DNA of 62,098 nucleotides from an uncultured SAR116 cluster alpha proteobacterium (lineage in GTDB: Bacteria > Pseudomonadota > Alphaproteobacteria > Puniceispirillales > Marisalimonadaceae). The translations under genes and the position numbers were made by a program. Under the pieces are notes generated by a model. It made no database searches and was not told where the DNA came from. It was given only the letters and a program-made list of their open reading frames with translations. The stretch spans positions 1 to 62,098 of the forward strand of contig CABXSI010000002.1 of the NCBI GenBank assembly GCA_902514865.1, written 5' to 3'. Shown piece by piece: positions 19,699 to 31,050 of this stretch; position 1 is the first letter of the stretch; each line of letters begins with the position of its first letter.

Positions 19699-21390
19699 TT
19701 AATTTTGGTTATTTTCAAAAAAACTAATCTTTCTTATATCGATTAAGTCCAATAATTCTTGAAAAATTTTTTCTACCTTTTCATCATTTATATTTTTCAA
19801 ATCTAAGTTTAATCTTGAAGGATAATTACTTTGCATAAAACTTTTAATTTGCATAGTAAAACCTTTTTTTACCATATCCTGCTGTAAATCTTTAGAATAT
19901 ATTTTAGGTGATTCATTAACTGATTTTAGAATTGCTTTCTTCAATTGATTTAAATCTTTCTTTCTAAAGTCGATTAAAGAAATTTTTTCATCAAATTCTA
20001 AACTTAATCTAGGGAATAATAACATAAGATAAATAATTGCTCCAATTTTAATTTCAATTCCAGTTTTAGGTAAATTTCTTTTAATTGAAAATATATTATA
20101 ATTAGAAACTTCTAAATTATTTAGTTTATTAAGTGAATTACTATTTTTCTTTCTAAATAATTTAATTCTTTTTTCAATTTCATCTCTAAAAGCTTGTTTA
20201 ATGTTAAAATTTTCAATTAAATTAACTTTACTTCTTAAATAATTCCAAAAAAATGCATGACTTTCAGGATCATTTTCTTTAATTACTTTTAAACCTTGCA
20301 TCCATATCATGTCTAAAGCCCCCATTGCTCCATCTAAAATTTTTTCAAATTCATTCAAGCCATTTTTATTAATAAATTCCTCTGGATCAAGACGATCCGG
20401 TAGAAATACAAATTTTAATTTTTTATTCAATTTCAACTTTGGAAGATATTTTTCGAATACTCTTAATGTGGCGCTTTGACCTGCATTATCTCCGTCAAAA
20501 ACCAGAAAAGCTTCGTCAGATATATTAAAAATATTTTCAATCTGATTTTCTGTTAATGCTGTACCTAACGAAGCAACAGCAGGGTAACCATGTGAAGTTA
20601 ATGAAATAACATCCATATAACCCTCGCAAACGACTAATCTTTTATTATTGAGATATTTTTTTGCATTCATAACTCCAAATAATTGTTTACTCTTGTGAAA
20701 TAAAAATGTTTCAGGAGAGTTTAAATATTTTGGGTTACCATCTCCTATCAATCTACCACCAAAAGCAATTACCTTTCCTGAGTTATTTAAAATAGGAATC
20801 ATAAGCCTCTGCTGAAAATAAAAAATATACTTTTTTTTATGATTTTCTTTAACTAACCCAATTTCAATCATATCAGAAATAGAAAAGCCTTCTGCTTTTA
20901 AACGTGATACCAAATAATCATTCGATTTTAAATTGCCTGAATAACCTATTCTAAAATTTTGAATTATAGATTTATTTATTCCTCTTTCGTACAAATAGTT
21001 TCTTACCTTTTCTCCAATGGGAGCATTTAAGTTTTGTATATAAGAATCAGAAACTCTCTTTAAAAGATGAAGTTGATTCTTTAATTTTGGATTTTCGGAA
21101 AACGTATCATAATTATAATTTATTCCTGCTTGATCTGCTAATTTCTTCAAAGCTTCTACAAAAGTTAAATTTTCTATTTCCATAACATAAGTGAAAATAT
21201 CACCATTTTTCCCACATCCAAAACAATGAAAAAAACCTTTATCATCTGAAACATTGAAAGAAGGTGTTTTTTCTTTATGAAAAGGACATAGAGCAATATA
21301 ATTAGATTTATCACGTTTTTTCAGAGATATATTATTACCAATAACCTCAGATAATCTAATTGAATTTTTGATTTCTTCTTTTATATCCAT
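19699..21390 (-). CDS. dnaG: DNA primase
   Basis: Zinc finger CPFHKEKTPSFNV...FHCFGCGKNGD; Toprim LVVCEGYMDVISL; FDGDNAGQSA. Confidence 0.97.
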   Translation of the reverse strand: MDIKEEIKNSIRLSEVIGNNISLKKRDKSNYIALCPFHKEKTPSFNVSDDKGFFHCFGCGKNGDIFTYVMEIENLTFVEALKKLADQAGINYNYDTFSENPKLKNQLHLLKRVSDSYIQNLNAPIGEKVRNYLYERGINKSIIQNFRIGYSGNLKSNDYLVSRLKAEGFSISDMIEIGLVKENHKKKYIFYFQQRLMIPILNNSGKVIAFGGRLIGDGNPKYLNSPETFLFHKSKQLFGVMNAKKYLNNKRLVVCEGYMDVISLTSHGYPAVASLGTALTENQIENIFNISDEAFLVFDGDNAGQSATLRVFEKYLPKLKLNKKLKFVFLPDRLDPEEFINKNGLNEFEKILDGAMGALDMIWMQGLKVIKENDPESHAFFWNYLRSKVNLIENFNIKQAFRDEIEKRIKLFRKKNSNSLNKLNNLEVSNYNIFSIKRNLPKTGIEIKIGAIIYLMLLFPRLSLEFDEKISLIDFRKKDLNQLKKAILKSVNESPKIYSKDLQQDMVKKGFTMQIKSFMQSNYPSRLNLDLKNINDEKVEKIFQELLDLIDIRKISFFENNQN

Positions 21391-21421
21391 TCTATACTTA
21401 TTTTTTTATCAATTAAGTTTA

Positions 21422-21883
21422 TTAACTAGTTAGCTTGCTTTTAATAATTTTACTTACATCCCCAAAGTCCATTTCTCCATTGTGCTTTTCTTTTAATAAT
21501 TTTATTACTTTACCCATATCTTTCATAGAGGAGGCTTCACATGATTTTATAGTAATATCAATAATATTGTTTATTTCTTCTTTAGATAGTTGTTTGGGTA
21601 AAAATTTAGAAATTATTTCTATTTCATTTTCTTCTTTTTTTGCCAAATCTTCCCTATTACCTTCCCTATACATGTCTGCAGACGATTTTCTTTGTTTGAT
21701 CATTGTCTGAAGTAGGGAAATTATTTCTTCATCGTTAATACCTGTGTCGTTTCCTTTACCTTTAGCTATTATATCTCTATCTTTAATCGAAGCTATAACT
21801 AATCTTAAGGCACTAATTAAATCAACATCTTTGTTTATCATTGCTTCTTTTAAATTATTTTTTATATCTTCTCTTATGATCAT
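21422..21883 (-). CDS. GatB/YqeY domain-containing protein
   Basis: IREDIKNNLKEAMINKDVDLISALRLVIASIKDRDI; YREGNREDLAKKEENEIEIISKFLPKQLSKEEI. Confidence 0.92.
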   Translation of the reverse strand: MIIREDIKNNLKEAMINKDVDLISALRLVIASIKDRDIIAKGKGNDTGINDEEIISLLQTMIKQRKSSADMYREGNREDLAKKEENEIEIISKFLPKQLSKEEINNIIDITIKSCEASSMKDMGKVIKLLKEKHNGEMDFGDVSKIIKSKLTS

Positions 21884-22120
21884 TTTTTTTTCCTAAATTT
21901 TGTTATTAATATTAAAAGTGTAAGTGACAATAAAAAATATATAAAAATCTGCATGAATTTAACTATTTTTTTTTAATTTTATTGACGAAAATAATAATAC
22001 ATTCTAATTACATCTTTGATGAAAAAAATATGTAAAAATTACTTAATTTTTATTCCCAAAATTTTATTAATATCTTATTTCTTATGCTTTAACTTGTAAG
22101 TAAAAAAATTAAGGAGTGGA

Positions 22121-23347
22121 ATGAAAAATTCAAATCAAAAAAAAGAATTTTCAGATAACGGTTATATTCCATTTAATTTAAACAAAATTAATAAAAAAAT
22201 ATTAGATTGTATATTAATTTTAAGTGACGGCTCACATTTTTTTGGAACATCTTTTGGTTCAAAAAAAAGAAGTATAGGAGAATTATGCTTTAATACTTCT
22301 CTTACAGGCTATCAAGAAATAATTACAGACCCTTCTTATGCAGGTCAAATAATTACGTTTACCTTTCCGCATATTGGGAATATAGGTTCAAATAGTTCTG
22401 ATGATGAAGGACAAACTGGATCTGTGGCAGGAATTGTTGTAAGACAACCTCCATCATCTCCGTCAAATTGGCGTTCAGAAAAAGACTTTAATAATTGGTT
22501 AGTTTTTAACAACATTCCTGGAATTTCTGGAATTGACACACGCTTACTAACTAAAACCATACGCAAATATAAAAGTTGTAATGCGATGATATGTTACGAT
22601 GAAAACGGAAATTTTGATTTAAATGAATTAAAATCTGAATTAAATAAACACCCTAAAATGGATGGTTTAAATCTCTCGTCTTTTGTAACCACAAAGGACC
22701 AATACAAATTCACTGAACGTCCTCACGAATTATTATCCAAAAGAAATATAGAAAATGGAAATTTTAAACCAAAAATAGTTGTCATCGATTTTGGTGTTAA
22801 ACAAAATATACTTAGGCACCTTGTTAATTTAAATGCTGATGTTGTTGTATTACCAGAAGATACTAATCTTGAAATAATTTCAAATTTTGAACCAGATGGA
22901 ATTTTCTTATCTAACGGACCAGGAGATCCTGCAGCAACAGAAAAAAAGTGTAGAAAACTACTTAAGTCAATATTCAAGTTAAATATTCCTGTTTTTGGAA
23001 TATGCATTGGTCATCAATTAATTGGGCTGTCTTTTGGTGCTACAACCAGTAAAATGTCTCAAGGACATAGAGGGGCTAATCACCCAGTTAAAAATTTATT
23101 AAGTAACAAAGTTGAAATAACTAGCCAAAATCACGGTTATCAAATAGATATAAACTCTCTTCCTAAGTGTTTTGAAATTACTCACACTTCTTTGTTTGAT
23201 AGTTCAATAGAAGGCCTCAAACATAAAAAGCTTCCAATATTTTCTGTGCAATACCATCCTGAAGCCTCTCCTGGGCCAACTGAGTCCTCTTATCTATTTG
23301 AAGAATTTTTAAATTATATAAAAGTATCAAAAAATGCCAAAACGTAA
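22121..23347 (+). CDS. carA: Carbamoyl-phosphate synthase small subunit
   Basis: [32 protein letters not shown]; class I amidotransferase [25 protein letters not shown]. Confidence 0.97.
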   Translation: MKNSNQKKEFSDNGYIPFNLNKINKKILDCILILSDGSHFFGTSFGSKKRSIGELCFNTSLTGYQEIITDPSYAGQIITFTFPHIGNIGSNSSDDEGQTGSVAGIVVRQPPSSPSNWRSEKDFNNWLVFNNIPGISGIDTRLLTKTIRKYKSCNAMICYDENGNFDLNELKSELNKHPKMDGLNLSSFVTTKDQYKFTERPHELLSKRNIENGNFKPKIVVIDFGVKQNILRHLVNLNADVVVLPEDTNLEIISNFEPDGIFLSNGPGDPAATEKKCRKLLKSIFKLNIPVFGICIGHQLIGLSFGATTSKMSQGHRGANHPVKNLLSNKVEITSQNHGYQIDINSLPKCFEITHTSLFDSSIEGLKHKKLPIFSVQYHPEASPGPTESSYLFEEFLNYIKVSKNAKT

Positions 23348-26300
23348 TGACATAAAATCAGTTTTAATTATTGGAGCGGGTCCTATTGTTATTGGTCAAG
23401 CTTGCGAATTTGACTACTCAGGTGCTCAAGCATGTAAGGCTCTTATGGAAGAAGGTATAAGGGTAATTTTAATTAATTCTAACCCTGCTACTATCATGAC
23501 AGACCCAATAATGGCAAATGCAACTTATATTGAGCCTATAGAAAAAAATACAATTGAAAAAATCATACAAATAGAAAAACCTGATGCAATTCTTCCAACT
23601 ATGGGTGGACAAACAGCTTTAAATGCTACCTTGGACTTGCATAATTCAGGCATTCTTGAAAAAAATGACGTAGAAATTATTGGTGCCAAACCAGTCTCTA
23701 TAAATAAAGCTGAGGATAGAGAATTATTTAAAAAAAGTATGAACAAAATAGGATTAGATTCAGCAAGAGCAAAAATTGCTAAAAATCTTGATGAGGCTAA
23801 TTCGGCATTAGATTTTGTAGGATTACCAGCTATTATTAGGCCATCCTTTACCCTTGGTGGAGAAGGAGGCGGCATAGCATATAATAAAGAAGAATTCATT
23901 GAGATTGTTTCAAATGGACTTAAATTATCTCCAAACACTGAAGTACTTATTGAAGAATCTCTTCTTGGCTGGAAAGAGTATGAAATGGAAGTTGTTAGAG
24001 ATCATTCTGATAACTGTATAATTATATGTTCTATTGAAAATGTAGATCCAATGGGCGTGCATACTGGAGATTCAATAACTGTCGCTCCAGCTTTAACTCT
24101 TTCTGACAAAGAATATCAAAGAATGCGTAATGCCAGTATTGCGGTTCTTAGAGAAATTGGTGTTGATACTGGTGGATCAAACGTACAATTTGCACTTAAC
24201 CCAATAGATGGCAGATTAATTGTAATTGAAATGAATCCAAGAGTTAGTAGATCATCCGCCTTAGCTTCTAAAGCGACTGGTTTTCCTATAGCTAAAGTCG
24301 CTGCTAAACTTGCCATTGGATATAATTTAGACGAATTACAAAATGATATTACAAAATCAACACCTGCTAGTTTTGAACCTACTATAGACTACGTAGTTAC
24401 AAAAATACCTCGTTTTACATTTGAAAAATTTCCTGGAAGTAACAATTTCTTATCAACTTCCATGAAATCTGTAGGAGAGGCAATGGCCATTGGAAGATCA
24501 TTTCAAGAATCTCTTCAAAAAGCTCTTAGATCTCTAGAAACAGATTTATCTGGTTTAAATGATGTACCTTATCCATCTCAAAATGAAGCATTAAATGACA
24601 AAGACAATATATTTGGCTGGTTAGCTGAACAAGTTCCTGAAAGAATTTTAAGAATATCAACAGCCTTAAGATGTAAAGTCTCAATTGAAGATGTTTCAAA
24701 GATTACTGGATGGGATAAATGGTTTTTAGAACAAATAGCTGGTATAATAAATATAGAGGAAAAATTAAAAGAAAACTTATTCCCTCTAGATAAAATATTT
24801 CTAAGAAATATAAAGTCTATGGGTTTTTCCGATAAACGTATATCAGAATTAACCGACTTAAGTGTTCAGAAAATATCTGAGCTTCGTTATAAATTTAAAA
24901 TTTTTCCATCTTACAAGAGAGTTGATACATGTGCTGCCGAATTTTTTTCTGAAACAGCTTATCTGTATAGTACTTACGAGCAAAATAATATTAATGAATG
25001 CGAGGTTTACCCCTCAACAAAAAATAAAGTTATTATTCTTGGAGGAGGTCCAAATAGAATTGGTCAGGGTATAGAGTTTGACTATTGTTGTGTTCACGCA
25101 GCATACAGTTTAACAGAAGCAGGCTACGAGACTATTATGATCAATTGTAACCCTGAAACAGTTTCTACTGATTATGATACATCCGATAAGTTATATTTTG
25201 AACCTCTAACTCATGAAGATGTTCTTTCTATTATTGATAAAGAAAATAAAAATGGAAAGGTGATTGGAGCAATAGTGCAATTAGGAGGACAAACACCATT
25301 AAAAATTTCATCTGGTCTAGAAAGAGCAGGAATAAAAATTTTAGGAACATCTGTAAAAGCAATAGACTTAGCTGAAGATAGAAAGAGCTTTAAAGAACTG
25401 CTACAAACTTTAAAACTAAATCAGCCATTGAATGATGTTGCAAGTAGTAAAAACAAGGCTATTGAAATAGCTCATAAAATTGGTTTTCCAGTCGTAATAA
25501 GACCTAGTTATGTTCTTGGTGGTCGTGCTATGGAAATAGTTTATAATGATTACCAGTTACAAAAATATATAAATGACGCTGTTAAAGTCTCTGGAAATAA
25601 TCCTGTACTCATAGATAGTTTTTTAAAAAATGCAATTGAAGTTGATGTTGACGCTATATCTGATGGAGAAGAAACATTTATTGCAGGCATAATGGAACAT
25701 ATAGAAGAAGCGGGCATCCATTCTGGTGATTCAGCTTGTGCTCTTCCACCTCAAACTCTTGAAGAAAAAATTATTAATGAAATAATTTTACAAACTAAAA
25801 AACTTGCTAAAGGATTAAAGGTTATTGGTTTTATTAATATACAATTCGCAATTCAAAGTAATAGAATTTTTATATTAGAGGTAAATCCGAGAGGAAGTAG
25901 AACTATCCCTTTCGTTGCTAAATCAACTGGTATTCCTCTTGTAAAAATAGCATCGCAAATAATGACAGGAAAAAAATTATCAGATTTTAAACTTACTCCA
26001 AATAAAATGAAACATATATCTGTAAAAGAAGCTGTTTTTCCTTTTGCACGGTTCCCAGGAACAGATGTAATTCTGGGACCAGAAATGAAGTCCACTGGGG
26101 AAGTTATGGGAATAGGGTCAACTTTTGGTGAAGCTTTTGCAAAAAGTCAGCTTGGTGCAAACATTAATTTACCACTAAAAGGTCAAATTTTTATTTCTAT
26201 CAAGGATGATGATAAAAAGAATATTATTACGATTGCGAAGAACTTTGAAGATTTAGGTTTCAAAATATGCGCTACAAGTGGAACAGCTAAGAAACTAAAT

Positions 26301-26573
26301 GATAATAATGTTAGTACTAAATATATTAAGAAGGTAATTGAGGGCAGACCAAATGCTGTTGATGCGATGTTATCTAAGGAAATACAGCTTGTGATTAATA
26401 CGGCAGAAGGAACAAATTCAATTAAAGATAGTTTCTCTCTGAGACAAACTGCACTTATAAATAAAATTCCTTATTATACTACTCTTCAAGGCGCTCAAGC
26501 AGCTGCATCAGCTATAAAATCCATAAAAAGTAAACATTTAAAAATCAAATCTCTTCAATCATACTTTGAATAG
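23334..26573 (+). CDS. carB: Carbamoyl-phosphate synthase large subunit
   Basis: 1079 aa; [26 protein letters not shown]; two ATP-grasp halves; C-terminal MGS domain. Overlaps carA by 14 bp. Confidence 0.98.
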   Translation: MPKRNDIKSVLIIGAGPIVIGQACEFDYSGAQACKALMEEGIRVILINSNPATIMTDPIMANATYIEPIEKNTIEKIIQIEKPDAILPTMGGQTALNATLDLHNSGILEKNDVEIIGAKPVSINKAEDRELFKKSMNKIGLDSARAKIAKNLDEANSALDFVGLPAIIRPSFTLGGEGGGIAYNKEEFIEIVSNGLKLSPNTEVLIEESLLGWKEYEMEVVRDHSDNCIIICSIENVDPMGVHTGDSITVAPALTLSDKEYQRMRNASIAVLREIGVDTGGSNVQFALNPIDGRLIVIEMNPRVSRSSALASKATGFPIAKVAAKLAIGYNLDELQNDITKSTPASFEPTIDYVVTKIPRFTFEKFPGSNNFLSTSMKSVGEAMAIGRSFQESLQKALRSLETDLSGLNDVPYPSQNEALNDKDNIFGWLAEQVPERILRISTALRCKVSIEDVSKITGWDKWFLEQIAGIINIEEKLKENLFPLDKIFLRNIKSMGFSDKRISELTDLSVQKISELRYKFKIFPSYKRVDTCAAEFFSETAYLYSTYEQNNINECEVYPSTKNKVIILGGGPNRIGQGIEFDYCCVHAAYSLTEAGYETIMINCNPETVSTDYDTSDKLYFEPLTHEDVLSIIDKENKNGKVIGAIVQLGGQTPLKISSGLERAGIKILGTSVKAIDLAEDRKSFKELLQTLKLNQPLNDVASSKNKAIEIAHKIGFPVVIRPSYVLGGRAMEIVYNDYQLQKYINDAVKVSGNNPVLIDSFLKNAIEVDVDAISDGEETFIAGIMEHIEEAGIHSGDSACALPPQTLEEKIINEIILQTKKLAKGLKVIGFINIQFAIQSNRIFILEVNPRGSRTIPFVAKSTGIPLVKIASQIMTGKKLSDFKLTPNKMKHISVKEAVFPFARFPGTDVILGPEMKSTGEVMGIGSTFGEAFAKSQLGANINLPLKGQIFISIKDDDKKNIITIAKNFEDLGFKICATSGTAKKLNDNNVSTKYIKKVIEGRPNAVDAMLSKEIQLVINTAEGTNSIKDSFSLRQTALINKIPYYTTLQGAQAAASAIKSIKSKHLKIKSLQSYFE

Positions 26574-26627
26574 TGTATATATTATATTATATGAGTACTA
26601 TATGATTTATTTTTTGGAAAATTTAAT

Positions 26628-27107
26628 ATGGATAAAATACCATTTACATTATCTGGGCTTGAAAAGATTAAATCCGAGCTAAATGATTTAAAAAAATCAG
26701 AACGGCCTAAAGTTATTCAGGCAATAGCCGTTGCCAGAGAACATGGTGATCTAAAAGAAAATGCCGAATACCACGCTGCAAAAGACAGACAGTCATTCAT
26801 TGAAGGAAGAATTAAAGAACTTGAGGACGTTACTAGTAGAGCCGAGGTAATAAATCTTAGTAAATTATCAGGTGAAACTGTAACTTTTGGGACTAGGGTC
26901 AAAATCTTTGATGAAGAGAATGATCAGGAAATAGATTATCAAATAGTAGGACCATATGAAGCTAATCTGGAATTGAAACTTATATCAATAGCCTCACCAA
27001 TAGCAAAAGCATTGATAGGTAAAGAAGAAGGCGCATCCGTTGTTGTTTCCACTCCTGGTGGTACAAAACATTATGAAATATTATCAATTGAAGTCATTTC
27101 GGCATAA
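26628..27107 (+). CDS. greA: Transcription elongation factor GreA
   Basis: EHGDLKENAEYHAAKDRQSFIEGRIKELE; ISIASPIAKALIGKEEGASVVVSTPGG. Confidence 0.97.
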   Translation: MDKIPFTLSGLEKIKSELNDLKKSERPKVIQAIAVAREHGDLKENAEYHAAKDRQSFIEGRIKELEDVTSRAEVINLSKLSGETVTFGTRVKIFDEENDQEIDYQIVGPYEANLELKLISIASPIAKALIGKEEGASVVVSTPGGTKHYEILSIEVISA

Positions 27108-27582
27108 TTTCAAATGGTATTTCAGGTAAACTTTTAATACTTCTTATATTTAATGAAGTTTTAACATTACTAACTTTAGGAGCTTGAGTAAGATTTTTAG
27201 TTAAGAATGTTTGAAAATGATCCCAATCTTTAGCAACAATTTTTAAGAGAAAATCAACTTCTCCAACAAGCATATAGCACTCTCTTACTTCAGGAAAAAG
27301 AGAGATATAATTTTCAAAAATTTTTAGATCAGTTTCAGCTTGACTTTCAAGTCCTACATGGGCAAATACTGTTACTTTAAAACCTAAGAGTTCTGGGTTT
27401 AAAATAGCGTTATAACCACGAATGAAATTCCTCTTCTCTAAAGATTTAACTCGTCTTAAACATGATGGAGGAGAAATGCTAACTATATGAGCTAGTTCTA
27501 CATTGCTGATTTTACCTTTTTTTTGTAATTCACTTAATATCGTAAGATCAATACTATCCAACTTAGTTTTTTCGTTTTTCAT
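27094..27582 (-). CDS. Lrp/AsnC family transcriptional regulator
   Basis: LDSIDLTILSELQKKGKISNVELAHIVSISPPSCLRRVKSLEKRNFIRGYNAILNPELLG plus RAM-type C-terminal domain. Confidence 0.95.
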   Translation of the reverse strand: MKNEKTKLDSIDLTILSELQKKGKISNVELAHIVSISPPSCLRRVKSLEKRNFIRGYNAILNPELLGFKVTVFAHVGLESQAETDLKIFENYISLFPEVRECYMLVGEVDFLLKIVAKDWDHFQTFLTKNLTQAPKVSNVKTSLNIRSIKSLPEIPFEIMPK

Positions 27583-27694
27583 TTAATTAATATTTCTTTA
27601 TAGTATTTAGTAAATAAATTGTAATAATATTACTATAATGAGCACATATTTACAATTTTATTTCAGAATATAATAAGTTTTAGTGAGTTAGACG

Positions 27695-28657
27695 TTGAAA
27701 AAGTCAACAAAAATCGATGCTTGGGTAATAAGCGATGGAACAAAAGGAATGGAAAATCAGTCCCTAGCACTTGCCAAATTATTGAATATAAATTTTGAAA
27801 TAGTTAGATACAATCCACCTTATTTGTTAAAAAAATTCCCATTAATCAGAAAATTATTTATATCTTCTGTTAAAGACCATTTACTGAAAAATAAATCTAC
27901 ACCTTCTTTTATAATTACAACCGGCAAAAGAATGGCTGGAGTTTCAATTGCTTTAAAATTTATTCTGAAAGATAAAGTTAAAAATATTCATATTCAAAAC
28001 CCAAAATTACCTTTTGAATATTTTGATTTATTACTTATTCCAGAACACGACAACATAACTGCCAAAAATGTTATACAAACAAAAGGGGCACTTACTTTCT
28101 TTAATTTTAATGAATTAAATAAATTTCAAGAAAGAGAGATAAATTTGATCAAAGGAAATAAAAAAAATCTTGTTCTTTTAATGATTGGCGGGAATAGTAA
28201 AAGATACAAACCTAAGAATTGTGATTATTATTTTTTAAGCATGAAAATACTTGAAGCGACAAAAAATCTTGACTGTAGGTTACTTGTTTTGCTTTCTAGA
28301 CGAACACCTCTAAAGGCTGCTAAAATTTTTAATTACTCATTTTTAAAACATAATGAAAATTTTCAAATAGTTACTTCATCAGAACATAACCCTTATCCAG
28401 AAATTTTGCGAATAGCTGATTATATTATAGTAACCAGCGATAGTGTTAATATGGTTTCAGAAACTGCAACATTACCTATACCCTTATTTGTATCAAAGTT
28501 CTCAAAAGAAACAGGTAAAATTTCTAATTTCTTAAAAAATCTTGAAGACCTAAGGATTTTAAAAAAATTTGAAGGACAATTATTTCATTATAACAAAAAC
28601 ACACTTAAAACAAATCAGGAAACCATTCTAAAAGTTAACAAGCTTTTGGGACTCTAA
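27695..28657 (+). CDS. ELM1/GtrOC1-like putative nucleoside-diphosphate-sugar epimerase family (mitochondrial fission ELM1 family)
   Basis: AWVISDGTKGMENQSLALAKLLN; IIVTSDSVNMVSETATLPIPLFV; TTG start. Confidence 0.85.
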   Translation: MKKSTKIDAWVISDGTKGMENQSLALAKLLNINFEIVRYNPPYLLKKFPLIRKLFISSVKDHLLKNKSTPSFIITTGKRMAGVSIALKFILKDKVKNIHIQNPKLPFEYFDLLLIPEHDNITAKNVIQTKGALTFFNFNELNKFQEREINLIKGNKKNLVLLMIGGNSKRYKPKNCDYYFLSMKILEATKNLDCRLLVLLSRRTPLKAAKIFNYSFLKHNENFQIVTSSEHNPYPEILRIADYIIVTSDSVNMVSETATLPIPLFVSKFSKETGKISNFLKNLEDLRILKKFEGQLFHYNKNTLKTNQETILKVNKLLGL

Positions 28658-30055
28658 TGAATTACCTAATTTTCTAACTTTACTAATTTTTTGCTCTAAT
28701 AATTTCCAATTATCATTTTTATTAATTTCCTCCCATATTTGCTCCACTTCATCTATAAGCATGTTTTCTCTATTTTTATTTATTAATTTTCTTTTTTCTA
28801 AAGCTCCTTTAGATGATTGGCTGTCTTTAAGAATATCTGTAATTTTCAAAAATCCTTCAACCTTGTATTTATTTCCATAATTAGTCTTCAAACAGTCTAT
28901 TACTGCTTCTTTGCCACCGAAGAAATCATAGAAAAAGGACGCAAATTCTATTTTATGTTTTTCACTTTCATTTAACAAAACATTCATAATTTCGCTTAGG
29001 CTTTTAATATCTATATCTTGTATTCCAATTCTCCAACAAAAATGTCTTTTTAGAGATAAGTGAAAAGTTGTGGAAAATTCGTTTAATATTTCAATAATTC
29101 TTTTTTCATTAATTAACTTATTGAAACTTTTACCTAACTGAGTTAGAGCCCACAATGCTGCTTCTGGCTGCCTACCAAATGAATACCTGCCATTGTAATC
29201 AAAATAAGCCGCAGTAAAATTTTGATTTGCATATTGTATAAATCTCCATGGACCAAAATCAAAAACTTCACCAGTTACATTAAAATTGTCCGTATTCAAG
29301 ACGCCATGTACAAAACCTGAAACTATAATTTTACCCATTGAGTTAGCAATGTTTTTTACACACTCTAAAAAAATTGTCTCTATAAAAACATCACGATTAC
29401 TACTTTTATTAATATGAGTGAAATAGTTATCTCTTAAATAATCTAATAGTATTTCGAGATTATCCTGTTGATTTAAATAGGCTAATCTTTGAAAAGTACC
29501 AATTCTTATATGACCATTACTTCTTCTGACTAAAACTGCAGATCTAGTCGGAGATGGCTCGTCATTTCTATGAAGTTTCTCTTCTGTTTCAATTATAGAT
29601 AAAGTTTGACTAGTTGCCACACCTAAAGCAGATAAAAACTCTGTAGCTAATAATTCACGAATTGCTCCTTTCAATGTTAGTCTTCCATCCCCTCCTCTAC
29701 TATATTTTGTCTGTCCAGATCCTTTTGTTCCTAGATCCCATAAATTTTTATTCTTGTCTAAAAATTGTGCTAATAGAAAACCTCTTCCATCGCCCAATTC
29801 AGAATTGTAATGTCCAAATTGATGACCATGATATTTTAAAGCCAAGGGATCATGATTAACTCCAGGATATTTAGAAAATTTCCCGAAATAATCTATCCAT
29901 TCATCATCTGATAGGCCATCAAAACCAATTAGTTTAGCGGCCCTATTATTTCTAAATCTTAAAATGTGATTTGGAAATATCGCTGGTTTAGTAATATCAT
30001 AAAATGCGCTACCTAAGCTAAAATGATTATTCATAATTTTAGAATTATTTTTCAT
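28628..30055 (-). CDS. selO: YdiU/SelO family protein adenylyltransferase
   Basis: YHGHQFGHYNSELGDGRGFLLAQ; DLGTKGSGQTKYSRGGDGRLTLKGAIRELL; HGVLNTDNFNVTGEVFDFGPW. Confidence 0.95.
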   Translation of the reverse strand: MKNNSKIMNNHFSLGSAFYDITKPAIFPNHILRFRNNRAAKLIGFDGLSDDEWIDYFGKFSKYPGVNHDPLALKYHGHQFGHYNSELGDGRGFLLAQFLDKNKNLWDLGTKGSGQTKYSRGGDGRLTLKGAIRELLATEFLSALGVATSQTLSIIETEEKLHRNDEPSPTRSAVLVRRSNGHIRIGTFQRLAYLNQQDNLEILLDYLRDNYFTHINKSSNRDVFIETIFLECVKNIANSMGKIIVSGFVHGVLNTDNFNVTGEVFDFGPWRFIQYANQNFTAAYFDYNGRYSFGRQPEAALWALTQLGKSFNKLINEKRIIEILNEFSTTFHLSLKRHFCWRIGIQDIDIKSLSEIMNVLLNESEKHKIEFASFFYDFFGGKEAVIDCLKTNYGNKYKVEGFLKITDILKDSQSSKGALEKRKLINKNRENMLIDEVEQIWEEINKNDNWKLLEQKISKVRKLGNSLESQKLVNF

Positions 30056-30073
30056 AAACAGATTTACATTCGT

Positions 30074-31045
30074 TTATCTAAAAAGATTATTCTGCAAACT
30101 TTTCTCTAATTTATTGTACATGGAAGCAACGTGATCACCATATCCATTATAAATAACAGTGGGTATCCTTCCATCAACTCCTAATTGTTGCTCAGACTTT
30201 TGTGACCATCTAGGATGTGGTACATTTGGATTAACATTAGCCCAAAATCCATATTCTTTAGGTGCAAGTTTTTCCCATAAACCTATGGGTCTTTTATTTA
30301 CAAAACTAATTTTTACAATTGATTTTATAGATTTAAAACCATATTTCCATGGAAGAATTAGGCGTAGTGGAGCGCCATTCTGATTAGGTAATTCTTTGCC
30401 ATAAATACCTGTGGCAATAAAACTTAAATCATTTTTTGCTTCTTCAACAGTAATACCCTCTTGATAAGGCCATGGATACCACTTTTGTTTTTGTCCTGGC
30501 GCAATATCTGGATTAAAAAAAGTTTCAAACTTTACAAATTTAGCATCAGTCTTTGGTTCAACAAGTGATAAGATTTTATTAACAGGAAAACCCGCCCAAG
30601 GCACTGTCATAGACCATGCTTCCACACATCTAAATCTATAAACTCTTTCTTCAATTCCACCAATTTTTTTTAATAAATCGTTAACATCTATAGTTAATGG
30701 TTTATTTACCAATCCATCAATTGTTAATAACCAAGGATCTGTTTTAAGCTCTGCAGCTCTTCTCCAAATATTTTTGCTTGAGCCAAATTCATAAAAGTTT
30801 GTATAGGTAGTTGCAAGGCTTTCTTTTGTAAGACCTCTGTCTACTTTGTAGAAATTGTTAGTCATTGGTGGATAAAATGAACTAAATGCAGTAAAAGGAA
30901 TTAATGACGCACTAGGAACAGCTAAGGAGCCTATAGCCAAATTTTTAATAATTTTTCGTCGTTTGTTAAAAATACTTTCACTTGTAATACTACTTTCTTT
31001 TAAATTCCAAACCTTATTTTTTTTAAGAAACACATTCCACTCCAA
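30074..31045 (-). CDS. msrP: Protein-methionine-sulfoxide reductase catalytic subunit (MsrP/YedY)
   Basis: Tat-like RRKIIKNLAIGSLAVP; YRFRCVEAWSMTVPWAGFP molybdenum ligand Cys; WKYGFKSIKSIVKI; GLWEKLAPKEYGFWANVNP. Confidence 0.95.
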   Translation of the reverse strand: MEWNVFLKKNKVWNLKESSITSESIFNKRRKIIKNLAIGSLAVPSASLIPFTAFSSFYPPMTNNFYKVDRGLTKESLATTYTNFYEFGSSKNIWRRAAELKTDPWLLTIDGLVNKPLTIDVNDLLKKIGGIEERVYRFRCVEAWSMTVPWAGFPVNKILSLVEPKTDAKFVKFETFFNPDIAPGQKQKWYPWPYQEGITVEEAKNDLSFIATGIYGKELPNQNGAPLRLILPWKYGFKSIKSIVKISFVNKRPIGLWEKLAPKEYGFWANVNPNVPHPRWSQKSEQQLGVDGRIPTVIYNGYGDHVASMYNKLEKSLQNNLFR

Positions 31046-31050
31046 AATTT

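Noticed and set aside
21884-22120. Riboswitch or attenuator in the carA leader
   Set aside because: The 237-bp leader is AT-rich with no recognisable conserved riboswitch core or clear alternative hairpins.
23525-23938. 137-aa ORF antisense to carB, and similar ORFs at 24116-24316 and 25853-26095
   Set aside because: Antisense shadow ORFs inside carB.
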